A stretch of 64,000 nt of DNA from Sphingomonas sp. C3-2 (lineage in GTDB: Bacteria > Pseudomonadota > Alphaproteobacteria > Sphingomonadales > Sphingomonadaceae). Below, piece by piece: positions 8,828-18,500 of the stretch (its first letter is position 1; every line of letters begins with the position of its first letter). The notes beneath the pieces were generated by a model. It searched no databases and had not been told where the DNA came from. It worked only from the letters and a program-made list of their open reading frames with translations. Location of the stretch: assembly GCF_033025475.1 (NCBI RefSeq), contig NZ_CP130322.1:3105001-3169000 (forward strand). Direction: 5' to 3'. The translations under genes were made by a program, and so were the position numbers.

Positions 8828-9801
8828 TGCGCCTTTCCCTTTCCGATCTTCTGCAATCCCTCCGCATTGCTCGGATTGATGCGGCGTTCCTCGATATCGC
8901 GGACAATTCAGGGGCGCACCTGCGGGCTAATCGACGGGCGTTCATTCACCTTTGTCTGGAAGGAGCTGCCTGGATTGAGGGCGATAGTGCCGCAGGCTCT
9001 ATCCGCTTGGCCAAGGGCGACTATTATATTCAGCTTGGAAACGAGACGCCGCGTATCCGCGCCGAGCAAAATGCATCGCTGCGACAAAGTGATTTCTTTC
9101 GCGAATCCCATGCGCTCGATACCCCGCCCGTGCTGCGCTTTGGGACGGGACCGCGTGTTCTCCGGCTGCTCACAGGGGCCTTTCACCTTACCACCGTCAA
9201 TCCGATCATTCGCGCGCTTCCTCGTAGCATCGTGGTGCGCCAGGCTGACTTGGCTGGGGCGGAATATCTCGTGATCGACGCCGACAATATCGCGCAGGCG
9301 GCGATGGGGCCAGGGGCGGCCACCTTCATGACATCGACCTTTGACATATTGTTCATGCAAGCGGCACGTGCGCAGATCACGGGCCTTTTGCGCAGTGGTC
9401 TGGACGTCGCATCGGCCGTCGACCGGTTTCGCATTCCGATCGCGCTCACGCTTGTCCACTCCTATCCGGATCGGGATTGGACGCTCGAGAAGCTGGCTGC
9501 GGAACTCGGCATATCCCGCTCGACCTTCGCTGCTGAATTTCACAAGGTCGCCGGGTTACCCTTTTTGCAGTATATCACCCGCCTGCGCATGACCCGTGCG
9601 GGAGACATGCTCCGATGGCAGCCGGTTTCGGTCGCTGATGCCGCCTATTATGCGGGGTATAAGTCGGTTGCCGCGTTCACCCGCGCCTTTCGCAATTTTT
9701 ACGGGATGACGCCGGCCGCCTATCAGCGTGCCCAGGCCCCCTTTCTCGACAACAGCGTGGGCGGGCACATGCATTGGTCGCCCTTTCTTGGCGCGAACTG
9801 A
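8827..9801 (+). CDS. AraC-family transcriptional regulator
   Basis: 324-residue regulator with an N-terminal cupin-type effector domain of the kind found in AraC-cupin-6 proteins (residues ~5-190; 'FIHLCLEGAAWIEG', 'LAKGDYYIQLGNETPRI') and a C-terminal AraC/XylS double HTH (residues ~215-310): first HTH 'WTLEKLAAELGISRSTFAAE', second 'SVADAAYYAGYKSVAAFTRA' followed by the family's 'FYGMTPAAY'. Start set at 8827, where the stop of the leader peptide overlaps the ATG; a GTG at 8758 in frame is the alternative. It lies between a divergent receptor-sulfatase unit and a co-directional amidohydrolase-receptor unit and probably activates both in response to the imported substrate. Two 21-bp-spaced direct repeats just after the gene are the best candidate site. 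Confidence 0.9.
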   Translation: MRLSLSDLLQSLRIARIDAAFLDIADNSGAHLRANRRAFIHLCLEGAAWIEGDSAAGSIRLAKGDYYIQLGNETPRIRAEQNASLRQSDFFRESHALDTPPVLRFGTGPRVLRLLTGAFHLTTVNPIIRALPRSIVVRQADLAGAEYLVIDADNIAQAAMGPGAATFMTSTFDILFMQAARAQITGLLRSGLDVASAVDRFRIPIALTLVHSYPDRDWTLEKLAAELGISRSTFAAEFHKVAGLPFLQYITRLRMTRAGDMLRWQPVSVADAAYYAGYKSVAAFTRAFRNFYGMTPAAYQRAQAPFLDNSVGGHMHWSPFLGAN

Positions 9802-9832
9802 TCTGGACGATCTGCAAACTCTTCTGGACGAT
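9802..9832 (+). promoter_or_regulatory. candidate AraC-type operator (direct repeats, 21-bp period)
   Basis: The 10-mer TCTGGACGAT occurs at 9802-9811 and again at 9823-9832, so the copies are offset by exactly 21 bp (two helical turns) in the same orientation. That spacing is the hallmark of AraC-family tandem half-sites. The pair begins right at the regulator's stop codon and lies about 95-120 bp before the amidohydrolase ATG; a TTGACC hexamer around 9857 downstream could be the -35 element. Confidence 0.55.
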
Positions 9833-9924
9833 TGGATATAGTCGCTCGCCCGACTTTGACCGCATAACCGTGTCGACAATGATCGATGCAACGATGCCGA
9901 GACATCGGGAAGAGAGGATAAGCC

Positions 9925-11136
9925 ATGGCCCTGTTCGACAACCCTATTCTGGAAACCATCGCCCAGACCAAAGATGTAGCCATATCCAATACACTTCCGG
10001 ATAAGCTGATCTCGGCGGACTCGCACGTCACCGAACCTCCGCACTGCTATGTCGACCGGATCGATCCCGCATATCGCGATCGTGCGCCGCGCGTGAGCAC
10101 TGACCTTGATGGCGGCGACTCCTTTGTGATCGACGGCATGCCGGGCGCGGTGCCCATGGGTATCGTCGCGGCGGCCGGCAAGAACCCCAAGGACATGAAA
10201 AAGGGCGAAACGCTCTTCAAGGATCTCCATCGTGGCGGGTGGGACGGCAAGGCCCGCCTCGGCGATCAGGACCGCGAAGGCATAATCGCCGAAGCCATCT
10301 ACCCGTCGGTTGGCATGGTGCTCTGCAACCACCCCGACGCGGACTATAAACAAGCCTGTATGTGGGCGTATAATCGCTGGCTCCATGAGGAATTCTGCGC
10401 CGCAGATCCCAACCGCCTGCTCGGCATGGGGCAGACGGCGGTCCGCTCGGTAGCCGAGGCAATCGAGGATTTTCGCCAGTTCAAGGAAATGGGCTTTCGC
10501 GGGGTGATGATGCCCGGCAATCCCGCGACCGAGGAAGATTATGATCACCCGAACTTCGATCCGCTGTGGCGCGCCGCGGTTGAACTGAGCCTTCCCATCA
10601 GCTTCCACATCCTCACCAGTCGACAGGATGGTCCGAATGCGGTGGGCTCCGCCGGGCAAAAGGCCGTCGTATCGAGCCATCGTGGGCCGCCGCAGAACGC
10701 CACGCAAAGCCTGCTCAAGTCCATTCAGGACATTATCGGCGTCTTCATCTGGGGCCGAGTTTTCGAACGCCACCCGGATCTGAAGCTGGTCTGTGTTGAA
10801 GCCGATGCGGGTTGGGCACCGCACTTCGCTTATCGCATGGACCATGGTTACAAGCGCCACCGCTTCTGGATGAAAATGGGAGATATGGGCCAGCTTCCCA
10901 GTGAATATTTCCGCAACAATGTCTATCTGACGTTCCAGGACGATTGGGTCGCTTTCAAGATGACCCATCTGATGAACCCGCGCCGACTGCTCTGGGCCAA
11001 TGATTTCCCGCACAGCGATTCGACCTGGCCGTGGAGCCGCGAACTGTTGCTTGGGCAGACCGCGCACCTTTCCGAAGAGGAAAAGAACTGGATCCTCTAT
11101 GAAAACGCCGCCGAACTATACGGTGTCGGTCGCTGA
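9925..11136 (+). CDS. amidohydrolase-2 family metal-dependent hydrolase
   Basis: 403-residue TIM-barrel enzyme of the amidohydrolase-related family (the group with aromatic-acid decarboxylases and hydrolases). Expected metal and catalytic positions are visible: 'SADSHVTEP' near residue 31-39 (here D-S-H replaces the usual D-x-H start), a histidine in 'SFHIL' after strand 5, the glutamate-tryptophan segment 'VCVEADAGWAPHF', and the Asp of 'LLWANDFPHSDSTWP' near the C terminus. GAGAGGATA lies 8-12 bases before the ATG. It is the first gene of a plus-strand unit with a D-aminoacylase-like enzyme (19-base gap) and a TonB-dependent receptor. No signal peptide, so cytoplasmic. Whether it hydrolyses or decarboxylates cannot be decided here. 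Confidence 0.87.
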   Translation: MALFDNPILETIAQTKDVAISNTLPDKLISADSHVTEPPHCYVDRIDPAYRDRAPRVSTDLDGGDSFVIDGMPGAVPMGIVAAAGKNPKDMKKGETLFKDLHRGGWDGKARLGDQDREGIIAEAIYPSVGMVLCNHPDADYKQACMWAYNRWLHEEFCAADPNRLLGMGQTAVRSVAEAIEDFRQFKEMGFRGVMMPGNPATEEDYDHPNFDPLWRAAVELSLPISFHILTSRQDGPNAVGSAGQKAVVSSHRGPPQNATQSLLKSIQDIIGVFIWGRVFERHPDLKLVCVEADAGWAPHFAYRMDHGYKRHRFWMKMGDMGQLPSEYFRNNVYLTFQDDWVAFKMTHLMNPRRLLWANDFPHSDSTWPWSRELLLGQTAHLSEEEKNWILYENAAELYGVGR

Positions 11137-11155
11137 TCCGGCGGGAGGGGAGGCC

Positions 11156-12874
11156 ATGACCGTATCAGTAGACCTTCTGATCCGTGGTGGATCGGTTGCC
11201 GATGGATCGGGCGCACCGATCCGCGAAATGGACGTGGCGATCAAGGATGGGCGCATCGCAGCGATGGGCCCATCGCTATCCTGCCGCGCCGATGAGGAAA
11301 TCGATGCGCGGGGCTTGCTGGTCACACCCGGCTTTGTCGATATCCACACCCATTATGACGGCCAGGTAACCTGGGAAAACTCGGTCCGACCATCGAGCGT
11401 GCACGGTGTTACGACCGTCCTCATGGGCAATTGCGGTGTCGGCTTTGCCCCCTGCCGCCCCGGTGACCGGGATCGGCTTGTTCGGCTGATGGAAGGCGTC
11501 GAAGACCTTCCGGAAATCGTTCTCACAACCGGTCTGCCCTGGAATTGGGAGACATTTCCCGATTACATGAATGCGCTTTCGGGGCGACGGTTTGATGCCG
11601 ATGTGGCGACCCAGATCCCGCATGCCGCGCTGCGTGTGTTCGTCATGGGGCAGCGCGCGGCCTACCGGGAAGAGGCCACCGAGGCCGATTGCGCCGCAAT
11701 GGCGCGCCTTGCCGGGGAAGCCATCGATGCCGGGGCGCTCGGCTTCGGTACGTCGCGCACGCTCAACCACCGCGCCAGCGATGGATCGCTGATCCCGACG
11801 CTGACCGCTGCCGAGAATGAACTCAAGGCGATTGCAGGCGCGCTCCGCGCCAAGGGAAGCGGTGTGTTGCAGGCGGTGTCCGACTTTGCTGATGTTGATA
11901 CCGAACTCGCGTTGTTCCGCCGCGTGATGGAGCAGAGCGGCCGTCCGCTCTCGCTCTCGGTGATGCAGTGGCACACCGCGCCTGAAAAATGGCGGACGAT
12001 TGTCGACTGGATGGATCAATGCACCGCCGATGGGCTCGAGGTACGCGCGCAGGTGAGCGGTCGACCGGTCGGCATGATGCTGGGTTTCGATCTCAGTTAT
12101 CACCCGTTCGTCTTTACCCCCACCTTCAAGAAACTCGCCGCCCTGCCACGCGAGCAGCGTCTGGGGGCGCTGCGCTCGGCGGATGTCCGGGCGCAGATCC
12201 TCTCCGAGGAATTCGATCCCAACGACTTCATGGGGGCGGGGCTTCTCCGCCTGTGGGATGCGATGTACCCGCTAGGCGAGCAGCCGGATTACGAACCCGC
12301 GCCCAACAGCCATGTTGCCGGGCGCGCGGCCGCCATGGGCGTCGATCCGGCATCGCTCGCCTATGATCTGATGCTGGAGCAGGACGGCCAGGCGGTGCTG
12401 ATGCTGCCCTCGGTCAATTATGCCTTCGGATCGCTCGACGTTGCGGGCGAAATGCTTCGTCATCCGCGCAGCGTCTATGGGCTGGGGGATGGCGGCGCGC
12501 ATCTCGGCTTTCTGTGCGATGCCAGCCTGCCGACCTTCATGCTCGAATATTGGGCGCGCGACCGTAAGGCCAGCCGCCTCAGCGTCGAAGATGTTGTCCG
12601 TGGCCTGAGCCACGAGACAGCGCGCGCGATCGGCCTGAACGACCGCGGCCTGCTCCGTTCTGGCTACAAGGCCGATATCAACGTCATCGATTTTGATCGC
12701 CTGAAGCTGGGGCCGCCCCGCGTAACCAATGATCTGCCCGCCGGGGGGCGGCGTATGGTGCAGCAAGCCAGCGGGTACCGCGCCACGATTTTGAATGGGC
12801 AGATCGTCGCCCGCGATGACACCGCCACTGGAGCTTTGCCCGGACGCCTGGTGCGCGGGGCCAAGGCCGCCTGA
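11156..12874 (+). CDS. N-acyl-D-amino-acid deacylase-like amidohydrolase
   Basis: 572-residue amidohydrolase-3 / D-aminoacylase family protein. Start at 11156, preceded by GGGAGGGGAGG, 19 bases after the previous stop; longer in-frame starts would overlap that gene. N-terminal 'DLLIRGGSVADGSGAPI' and 'GLLVTPGFVDIHTHYDGQ' (metal-binding H-x-H), then 'GNCGVGFAPCRP' with a ligand-region cysteine, 'GTSRTLNHRASDG', and 'YGLGDGGAHLGFLCD' with the catalytic Asp. C-terminal 'GYKADINVIDFDRL' closes the small beta-sandwich. Probably removes an acyl or amide group from a substrate brought in by the adjacent receptor. Cytoplasmic by lack of a signal. Family confident, substrate unknown. Confidence 0.9.
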   Translation: MTVSVDLLIRGGSVADGSGAPIREMDVAIKDGRIAAMGPSLSCRADEEIDARGLLVTPGFVDIHTHYDGQVTWENSVRPSSVHGVTTVLMGNCGVGFAPCRPGDRDRLVRLMEGVEDLPEIVLTTGLPWNWETFPDYMNALSGRRFDADVATQIPHAALRVFVMGQRAAYREEATEADCAAMARLAGEAIDAGALGFGTSRTLNHRASDGSLIPTLTAAENELKAIAGALRAKGSGVLQAVSDFADVDTELALFRRVMEQSGRPLSLSVMQWHTAPEKWRTIVDWMDQCTADGLEVRAQVSGRPVGMMLGFDLSYHPFVFTPTFKKLAALPREQRLGALRSADVRAQILSEEFDPNDFMGAGLLRLWDAMYPLGEQPDYEPAPNSHVAGRAAAMGVDPASLAYDLMLEQDGQAVLMLPSVNYAFGSLDVAGEMLRHPRSVYGLGDGGAHLGFLCDASLPTFMLEYWARDRKASRLSVEDVVRGLSHETARAIGLNDRGLLRSGYKADINVIDFDRLKLGPPRVTNDLPAGGRRMVQQASGYRATILNGQIVARDDTATGALPGRLVRGAKAA

Positions 12875-12949
12875 GGCCATTCGCTCAATCAGCCAGTAAC
12901 GACAAGAAAACGGCCGAAAAAACAGGCCGAAAGTCTAGAGGGGATTGTC

Positions 12950-15238
12950 ATGAAGAAGCTGCTAACCTGCCTGCTCGGTTCTGCCGGGCTGGCCGGGCTC
13001 ATGCCCGCTATTGCCCATGCCCAGTCGGATGATGCGTCCGTTGGGATCAGCGACATTGTCGTTACTGCCCAAAAAAAGGCGGAGAATCTTCAATCGACGC
13101 CCATCGCGATCACCGCCTTCACCGGAGAAGCCCTGACCTCTCTCGGCATCAATTCGGTGGCTGATGTCGCCTCGGTTACGCCCAGCCTCTATTCCGCCCC
13201 CTATCCGAACTCACCCACCACGATTCAGCTCTATATGCGCGGGCAGGGGGTCAATAACCCGCTTCAGATGACCAAGGACGGCGCCGTCGGCATGTATCTC
13301 GACGGCTTTTACCTTTCCCGCCCGCAAAGCGCGACGATGGATATGGCGGATATCGAGCGGATCGAGGTCCTGCGCGGCCCGCAAGGCACGCTTTATGGCC
13401 GCAACACGACGGGCGGTGCGGTCAACATCATCACGCGCAAGCCCACGGGCGAAGCTGGGCTGCGTCAATCGCTGACGCTGGGCAATCGCGATCATGTCCG
13501 CACGCTCACCAATATCGACGCGCCCGCCTTGGGGCCGCTCGCGCTCAAGGGCACCTTCCTTCACAGTCGTATCGATGGCTGGACGAAAAATGATGGCGGC
13601 GAAGATTTCGGCATGCGGCAGCAAACCGCAGGTCAGATTGCGGCGCGGCTCACCCCCTCCGACAGCCTCACGGTCGATTACAATTTCGACATCGGCCGCG
13701 TTTACAGCACCCCGCTCTATTTCGTGAATTCGGATCTTGTCGGCTTCATCCCCGGCTATACGGTCGATCGCAAGCACACCCATCGCGGTATCAACATCGA
13801 CAAGAGCCGGATGGATTTCAACGGCCATGCGCTCACCCTTGAATGGCAGGCAAGCGATGCGCTCACCTTGCGTTCGCTTTCGGGGTATCGCCGTGTCAGC
13901 GCCGAGATGACCCAATATTATCTCGATGTGTTCAGTGCGCCGGCAACGGGCCAGGTCATCAATATCCGGCCCTTCGATGATATCGTCACGCGCCAATATT
14001 CACAGGAATTCCAGGCGGTAGGCAATCTCGGCGATCGTCTCGATTTCGTTGGCGGCCTTTATTATTTCCGTGAAAAAGGACGCCATTTCCAGGATACGAT
14101 CACTGCGTTGTCAGTGGTTTCGGGGGCCTCCACGGGAACCGTCCGGACCGAACGGTTCGTTGATATGGTGGCAGAATCCAGGGCGGCCTTTGCGCAGTTC
14201 ACCTATACGCCGGCGATCCTCGATGATCGGCTCGATATCACCCTTGGGCTCCGTTACACCGAAGACAAGCGTCGCGCTTCACGCGATCTGAAATCGATCT
14301 TTACCATGCCGAGCGGGGGCAGTTTTCCCACCCGCCCGATCGAGGTGGATGTCACCAACCGGCAGAAATTCTCGAAGCTGAACCCGGCCGCGACCATCAA
14401 CTTCCGCGCCAGTTCGGACCTGACGATCTACGCCAAATATGCCAGCGGCTATCGCGCCGGCGGATCGGACGAAAGCGCGCTGTTCTTCAAGGAAACCTTT
14501 GCGCCGGAAACGGTGTCCAATTTCGAAATCGGGTTGAAATCGGACTGGTTCGACCGGCGCCTTCGTCTGAACCTCGCGGCGTTCCTGATGGATTATCGTG
14601 ACATCCAGCTCGATATGCCGCTTCGTAGGAACGATCCCACCATCAACCAGACGATCAATGCCGGCAAGGCCCGGATCGGCGGGGTCGAGGCAGATCTCAC
14701 GATTGCCCCGAGCAAGGATCTGCTGCTGACTGCCAGCTACGCCTATCTGGATAGCAAGATTAAGGAAATTTCGGCGCGCGCCGGCACTGTCCTTGATCCT
14801 GCGGTCAATCCCGATTCCGGCTTTACGATCGGCGAGAATGTCGCGTCGCGCTTTACCATGGCCTATGCGCCCCGCCACGCTTTTTCCGCGTCGGCGGACT
14901 ACACCTTTTTGCGGATCGGCGATGCCAAGGCCGTCGCACACGCCAATTATCAGTGGAAGGACGATGCCTTTGCCAGCAGCCCGGCCGGCCCGGCGATTAT
15001 CGGCCGACAATTCTGGGCGATACCCGCTTTTGGAACGCTCGACACCCGCCTGACCTTCAGCTGGGATCTCGCGAGCGGCTCAGAGGCGGCCATCGCGCTC
15101 TGGGGGCGCAATGTCACCGACAAGAAATACAAGGCGACGGTCGCTGCGGCCGGATCACCCGCTACCGGCTTCAACGGACAAAGCTTCGCTTATGGCGAAC
15201 CGGCAACCTATGGCATTGAATTAAGCTATAAATTCTAA
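12950..15238 (+). CDS. TonB-dependent receptor (amidohydrolase locus)
   Basis: 762-residue outer-membrane transporter. Signal peptide residues 1-24 (ends AHAQS), TonB box 'SDIVVTAQKKAENLQ' (residues ~33-47), plug with 'IERIEVLRGPQGTLYGRNTT', barrel to the C-terminal 'YGIELSYKF' with terminal Phe. AGAGGGGA precedes the ATG. Third gene of the amidohydrolase unit, 75 bases after the deacylase. Together with the divergent receptor at 5955-8315 the locus has two distinct receptors, suggesting two forms of the substrate or a precursor and product. A 12-bp hairpin follows. Confidence 0.94.
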   Translation: MKKLLTCLLGSAGLAGLMPAIAHAQSDDASVGISDIVVTAQKKAENLQSTPIAITAFTGEALTSLGINSVADVASVTPSLYSAPYPNSPTTIQLYMRGQGVNNPLQMTKDGAVGMYLDGFYLSRPQSATMDMADIERIEVLRGPQGTLYGRNTTGGAVNIITRKPTGEAGLRQSLTLGNRDHVRTLTNIDAPALGPLALKGTFLHSRIDGWTKNDGGEDFGMRQQTAGQIAARLTPSDSLTVDYNFDIGRVYSTPLYFVNSDLVGFIPGYTVDRKHTHRGINIDKSRMDFNGHALTLEWQASDALTLRSLSGYRRVSAEMTQYYLDVFSAPATGQVINIRPFDDIVTRQYSQEFQAVGNLGDRLDFVGGLYYFREKGRHFQDTITALSVVSGASTGTVRTERFVDMVAESRAAFAQFTYTPAILDDRLDITLGLRYTEDKRRASRDLKSIFTMPSGGSFPTRPIEVDVTNRQKFSKLNPAATINFRASSDLTIYAKYASGYRAGGSDESALFFKETFAPETVSNFEIGLKSDWFDRRLRLNLAAFLMDYRDIQLDMPLRRNDPTINQTINAGKARIGGVEADLTIAPSKDLLLTASYAYLDSKIKEISARAGTVLDPAVNPDSGFTIGENVASRFTMAYAPRHAFSASADYTFLRIGDAKAVAHANYQWKDDAFASSPAGPAIIGRQFWAIPAFGTLDTRLTFSWDLASGSEAAIALWGRNVTDKKYKATVAAAGSPATGFNGQSFAYGEPATYGIELSYKF

Positions 15239-15254
15239 TTTCATCAATTAGGTG

Positions 15255-15289
15255 CACTGCCCGTCGGTGATTCTGATCGACGGGCAGTG
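15255..15289 (+). terminator. terminator hairpin after the receptor
   Basis: Perfect 12-bp inverted repeat (15255-15266 with 15278-15289, 11-base loop) 16 bases after the receptor stop. There is no T run, so it may be a weak or factor-assisted terminator or an mRNA 3'-end stabiliser. Confidence 0.5.
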
Positions 15290-15482
15290 TCCGTCGATGG
15301 CCAGCCGGATAGTTTCTGGCGTTCAACCGGGGGGCGTGGTTTGCGACTTCCCGAATGTCGGCTTCAAAGTTTGCCGCCTTGGCGTGATCGGCTGTTTGCG
15401 TCCTCGCGCCGCTTGGTCAGCGGATAGTGAGCCGGGGCGAGGCGCGGCTTGGCCAACGCATTGAACATGCTTGATGGCGGAA

Positions 15483-15506
15483 GAAGCCCGGCCGGAGCCG
15501 GGCTTC
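15483..15506 (-). terminator. hairpin at the end of the autotransporter transcript
   Basis: Perfect 10-bp stem (15483-15492 with 15497-15506) with a 4-base loop, directly beyond the autotransporter stop codon on the minus strand. A T run is lacking on either side; it still probably ends or stabilises this very long mRNA. Confidence 0.55.
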
Positions 15507-15512
15507 GATCGC

Positions 15513-18500
15513 TTAGAACGCCAGCGAGAAGGTTGCGCGGGCGCTGTGGTTTTCGACGCGCTTGGCGACGTCGCCGGTATAGCCGACATCGAGACGCGCG
15601 CGCTTCGAGAGGGCGAGGCCGAGGCCGATATCCGCCGAGAGTGCGTCCTTGGCTATGGCCGTGCCGCCGATGCTGAACGGATCGCCATTGATGAAGGCGA
15701 GCCGTGCCTCGGGGGTGCGATCGCCAAAGGCGTGACGCCAGCCTGCGGCGGTGCGCAGATCGGCCTGCATTCCGCCCAGCTTGAACGACTGGCCGATGCG
15801 CGCACCGAGCGTGGTGAAGCTGGTGTTCATCGCCCTGTGGTCGATGCGGAGTGCGGCGGCATCGCCACGCTCGCGCACCGCCTCGGCGTCGAGCGCGACA
15901 TGCGCGATATTGGCGAAGGGTTCGATCGCGGCGCCCGCGAGATCGAGGCGATAGCCGATTTCGGCAAAGCCCTGTGCGGTCGACGCACGCCGGCTGGTCT
16001 CGGCGGTTTCGCTGAAGCCGGCGAAGCTGATCCGGCGGGTGATGTCGGCATCATGCCAGCCAAAGGCGAAGCCCGTCCGGAGGCTGAACCGGCCGGTATC
16101 GGCGCCGGCGTAAAGCCCGAGATGATAGCTGTCGATATCGGCTTCCGATCCAAGCGTGCGGACCGCCGCATCGCCCTTTTGCCATCCGCCGAAGAGGCCG
16201 AACTGGAGTTTTTCGGCGGCAATCGCATCGACGCCCATCAGCATGCCGGCAGCATCATGCTTGATCCGGTGTGCATTGGCATTGCCATCGAGGCGGCCCC
16301 AATGGCCGATGCCCTGCATCCACCAGGCGACGCCGCGCTCGCTATCCGTCGCAGCGCCGGCAAGCCGCATGCGATCGAGCGCGGCCGAACGGATGAAGCG
16401 GCTTTCTTCAACGAAGACCGACTGGAGCGAGGCGTGGATTTCGCCCGACAGGCTGTCGAACGCGGTGCGCGCCTGATCGGCCCCGAGCATGACGACGGCC
16501 TCGAACAGCGGATTGCCCGAATCGAGCGCTTGCACCGCGCTTGCGACGGCCCTTTGGTTCGGGTTGCGGCCGATGGTTGCGAAGTCGATATCGTTGCGCT
16601 GCAGCGTCAAGGTGACAGCATTGGCCGAATAGCCGAGCAGTGCATCGAGGAACGCATAATCAGACGTGACGCCCGCAAACTGGCCCGTGACGCCGCCATC
16701 GGCGGTCAGGATTGTATAGCTCGCATTCTGTCGATAATTGCCGTCGAACCCTATATGCGTGACGATGCCGCCATTCAGGATCGCGCGGCCGGTGACGGTG
16801 ATGCGGTCGCTGGCATCGCCCGTCGCATCGACCTCGACCGTATAGGCGGAGCCCGCCTCGAAGGTGAGATCGCCGTTGATGGTGAGCGTGCCGATCGAGT
16901 TGCCGGGCGAGGCGATCCCGCCTGCGCCCACGATCATGTGGCCGAACGTGCCATTGCCGCCGACAAAGCCGCCATTGCCGATGCGGGTGGTGCCGCCGAG
17001 CGCGCCATTGGCAACCAGCTTGCCGCTGCGTACGTCGAACAGCCCGGTGAAGGCTGCGTTGTTGCCCGTCAGCTCGACCCGGTGGCCGCCGTCGATGGCG
17101 AGCGTGCCAGCGCCGCTGAGGCTGCCGGCATAGCTGCCCGCAGCCGTCTGGTTGAAGAGCAGCGTGGCGCCCGCCGCGATCATCGCATCGCCGGTGAAGG
17201 CCTGCGTGCTGGTGATGAGCGATCCTTCCTTGATCGACCAGCCGAGCGAGGAGGGGCCGGTGAGCGTGAGGTTGCCTGCGCCGCGCTTGATCATGCTGCC
17301 GTCGACGCCGCCTGATCCGGCGATGCTGCCGGCAAAGCTGGCATTGCCCGCCTGATCGAAGATGACCGTGCCCGCATTGGCGATGTTGCCGCGGATGGCG
17401 GCGGCATTGCCGATGAGCGTGCCGCCTTCGACGATGGTGTTGCCGGTATAGCTGTTGATGCCGGTGAGCGTCAGCGTGCCGCGATCGGCCTTGACCAGAT
17501 CGCTGGTGCCGGTGAGTGCCGAGGCGATCGTTGCGGTGATGCCCGCACCGGTGGCCGAACCATCGCCCACGCGGATCACGGTGCGCCCGCCGCTGCCCGC
17601 CAGCGCGAGCGTATCCCCGACAAGGCTGTAGCCGCTCGCCGCGAATTGCATGCCGGTGACGCCCAGCGCGCCGGCGCTGGCATCGAGCGTGACGGTGCCG
17701 CCTGCGCCCTGGAAGACCGCAAAGCCCGGATTGGGGCGCATCGCGCCGTTGGCCACGCCGTCGGTGCCCGTCCAGGTGCGGCCTGTGGCGGTCCAGATAC
17801 CGGCGCCGCCATTGACCGCGCCATTGTCGTGGAGCGCGGCGTTCGAGCCGTCCCAGAACAGGAGGTCGGTGCCCGCCGAGGAGACGAGATTGACCTGGCC
17901 TGTCACGGCGGTCTGGATAAGAAGGTCGTCTGCGGCGATGCCCGCAGGCGCTGTATCCAGTTCCAGCCCGTTATCGGTGAGCGTACCGCCATAATCGAAG
18001 AGGCGATAGACGCCCGCGCCGAAGCCGCCCGCATCGTTGATGCTGAGCCTGCCGTCGAGCACCAGATCGCCACTCACGTCGAACAATGCACTGGCAGAAG
18101 GCGTGCCGAGCAGCGCCACGACATTGGCATCGCTGCTGAGCGCAAGGCTGTCCATGCCGAGCGTATCGCCCGCGCGCCCGATCAGCGCGCCGAACCCGGT
18201 GACCGTCACGGCGCCGACATGGCCCGCGCCTTCGAGCGATGCGCCGGTGCCCAGCGCGAGGCTGCCGCCGAGCGCGCCGTCGACACGCAGCGTGCCGGCC
18301 TGCACGGTGGTGGCACCGGTAAAGCCCGCGCTGTTGCCGGTCAGCGTGAGATGCGCCGAGCCATATTGACGGAGCGCGCCATTGCCCGAAAGCACGCCGT
18401 CGAACGTGGCCGCGCCGGCACGGTGGAAGGCCAGCGTACCGTTGTTGGTGACATTGCCCGTGAGCGTGCCCGTGGTTCCGCCATCGCCGATCTGCAGCGC

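Noticed and set aside
8758-8829. GTG at 8758 as the start of the AraC regulator
   Set aside because: Kept only as an alternative: the strong SD lies 19 bases from it, too far, and is optimally placed for ATG 8750 of the leader, whose stop overlaps ATG 8827.
15471-17315. Plus-strand open frame of 614 codons opposite the autotransporter gene
   Set aside because: It is antisense to the autotransporter, whose domain structure and C-terminal barrel are unmistakable; such long shadow frames are expected in GC-rich DNA. The translated sequence is Ala/Arg/Gly-rich with no motif.
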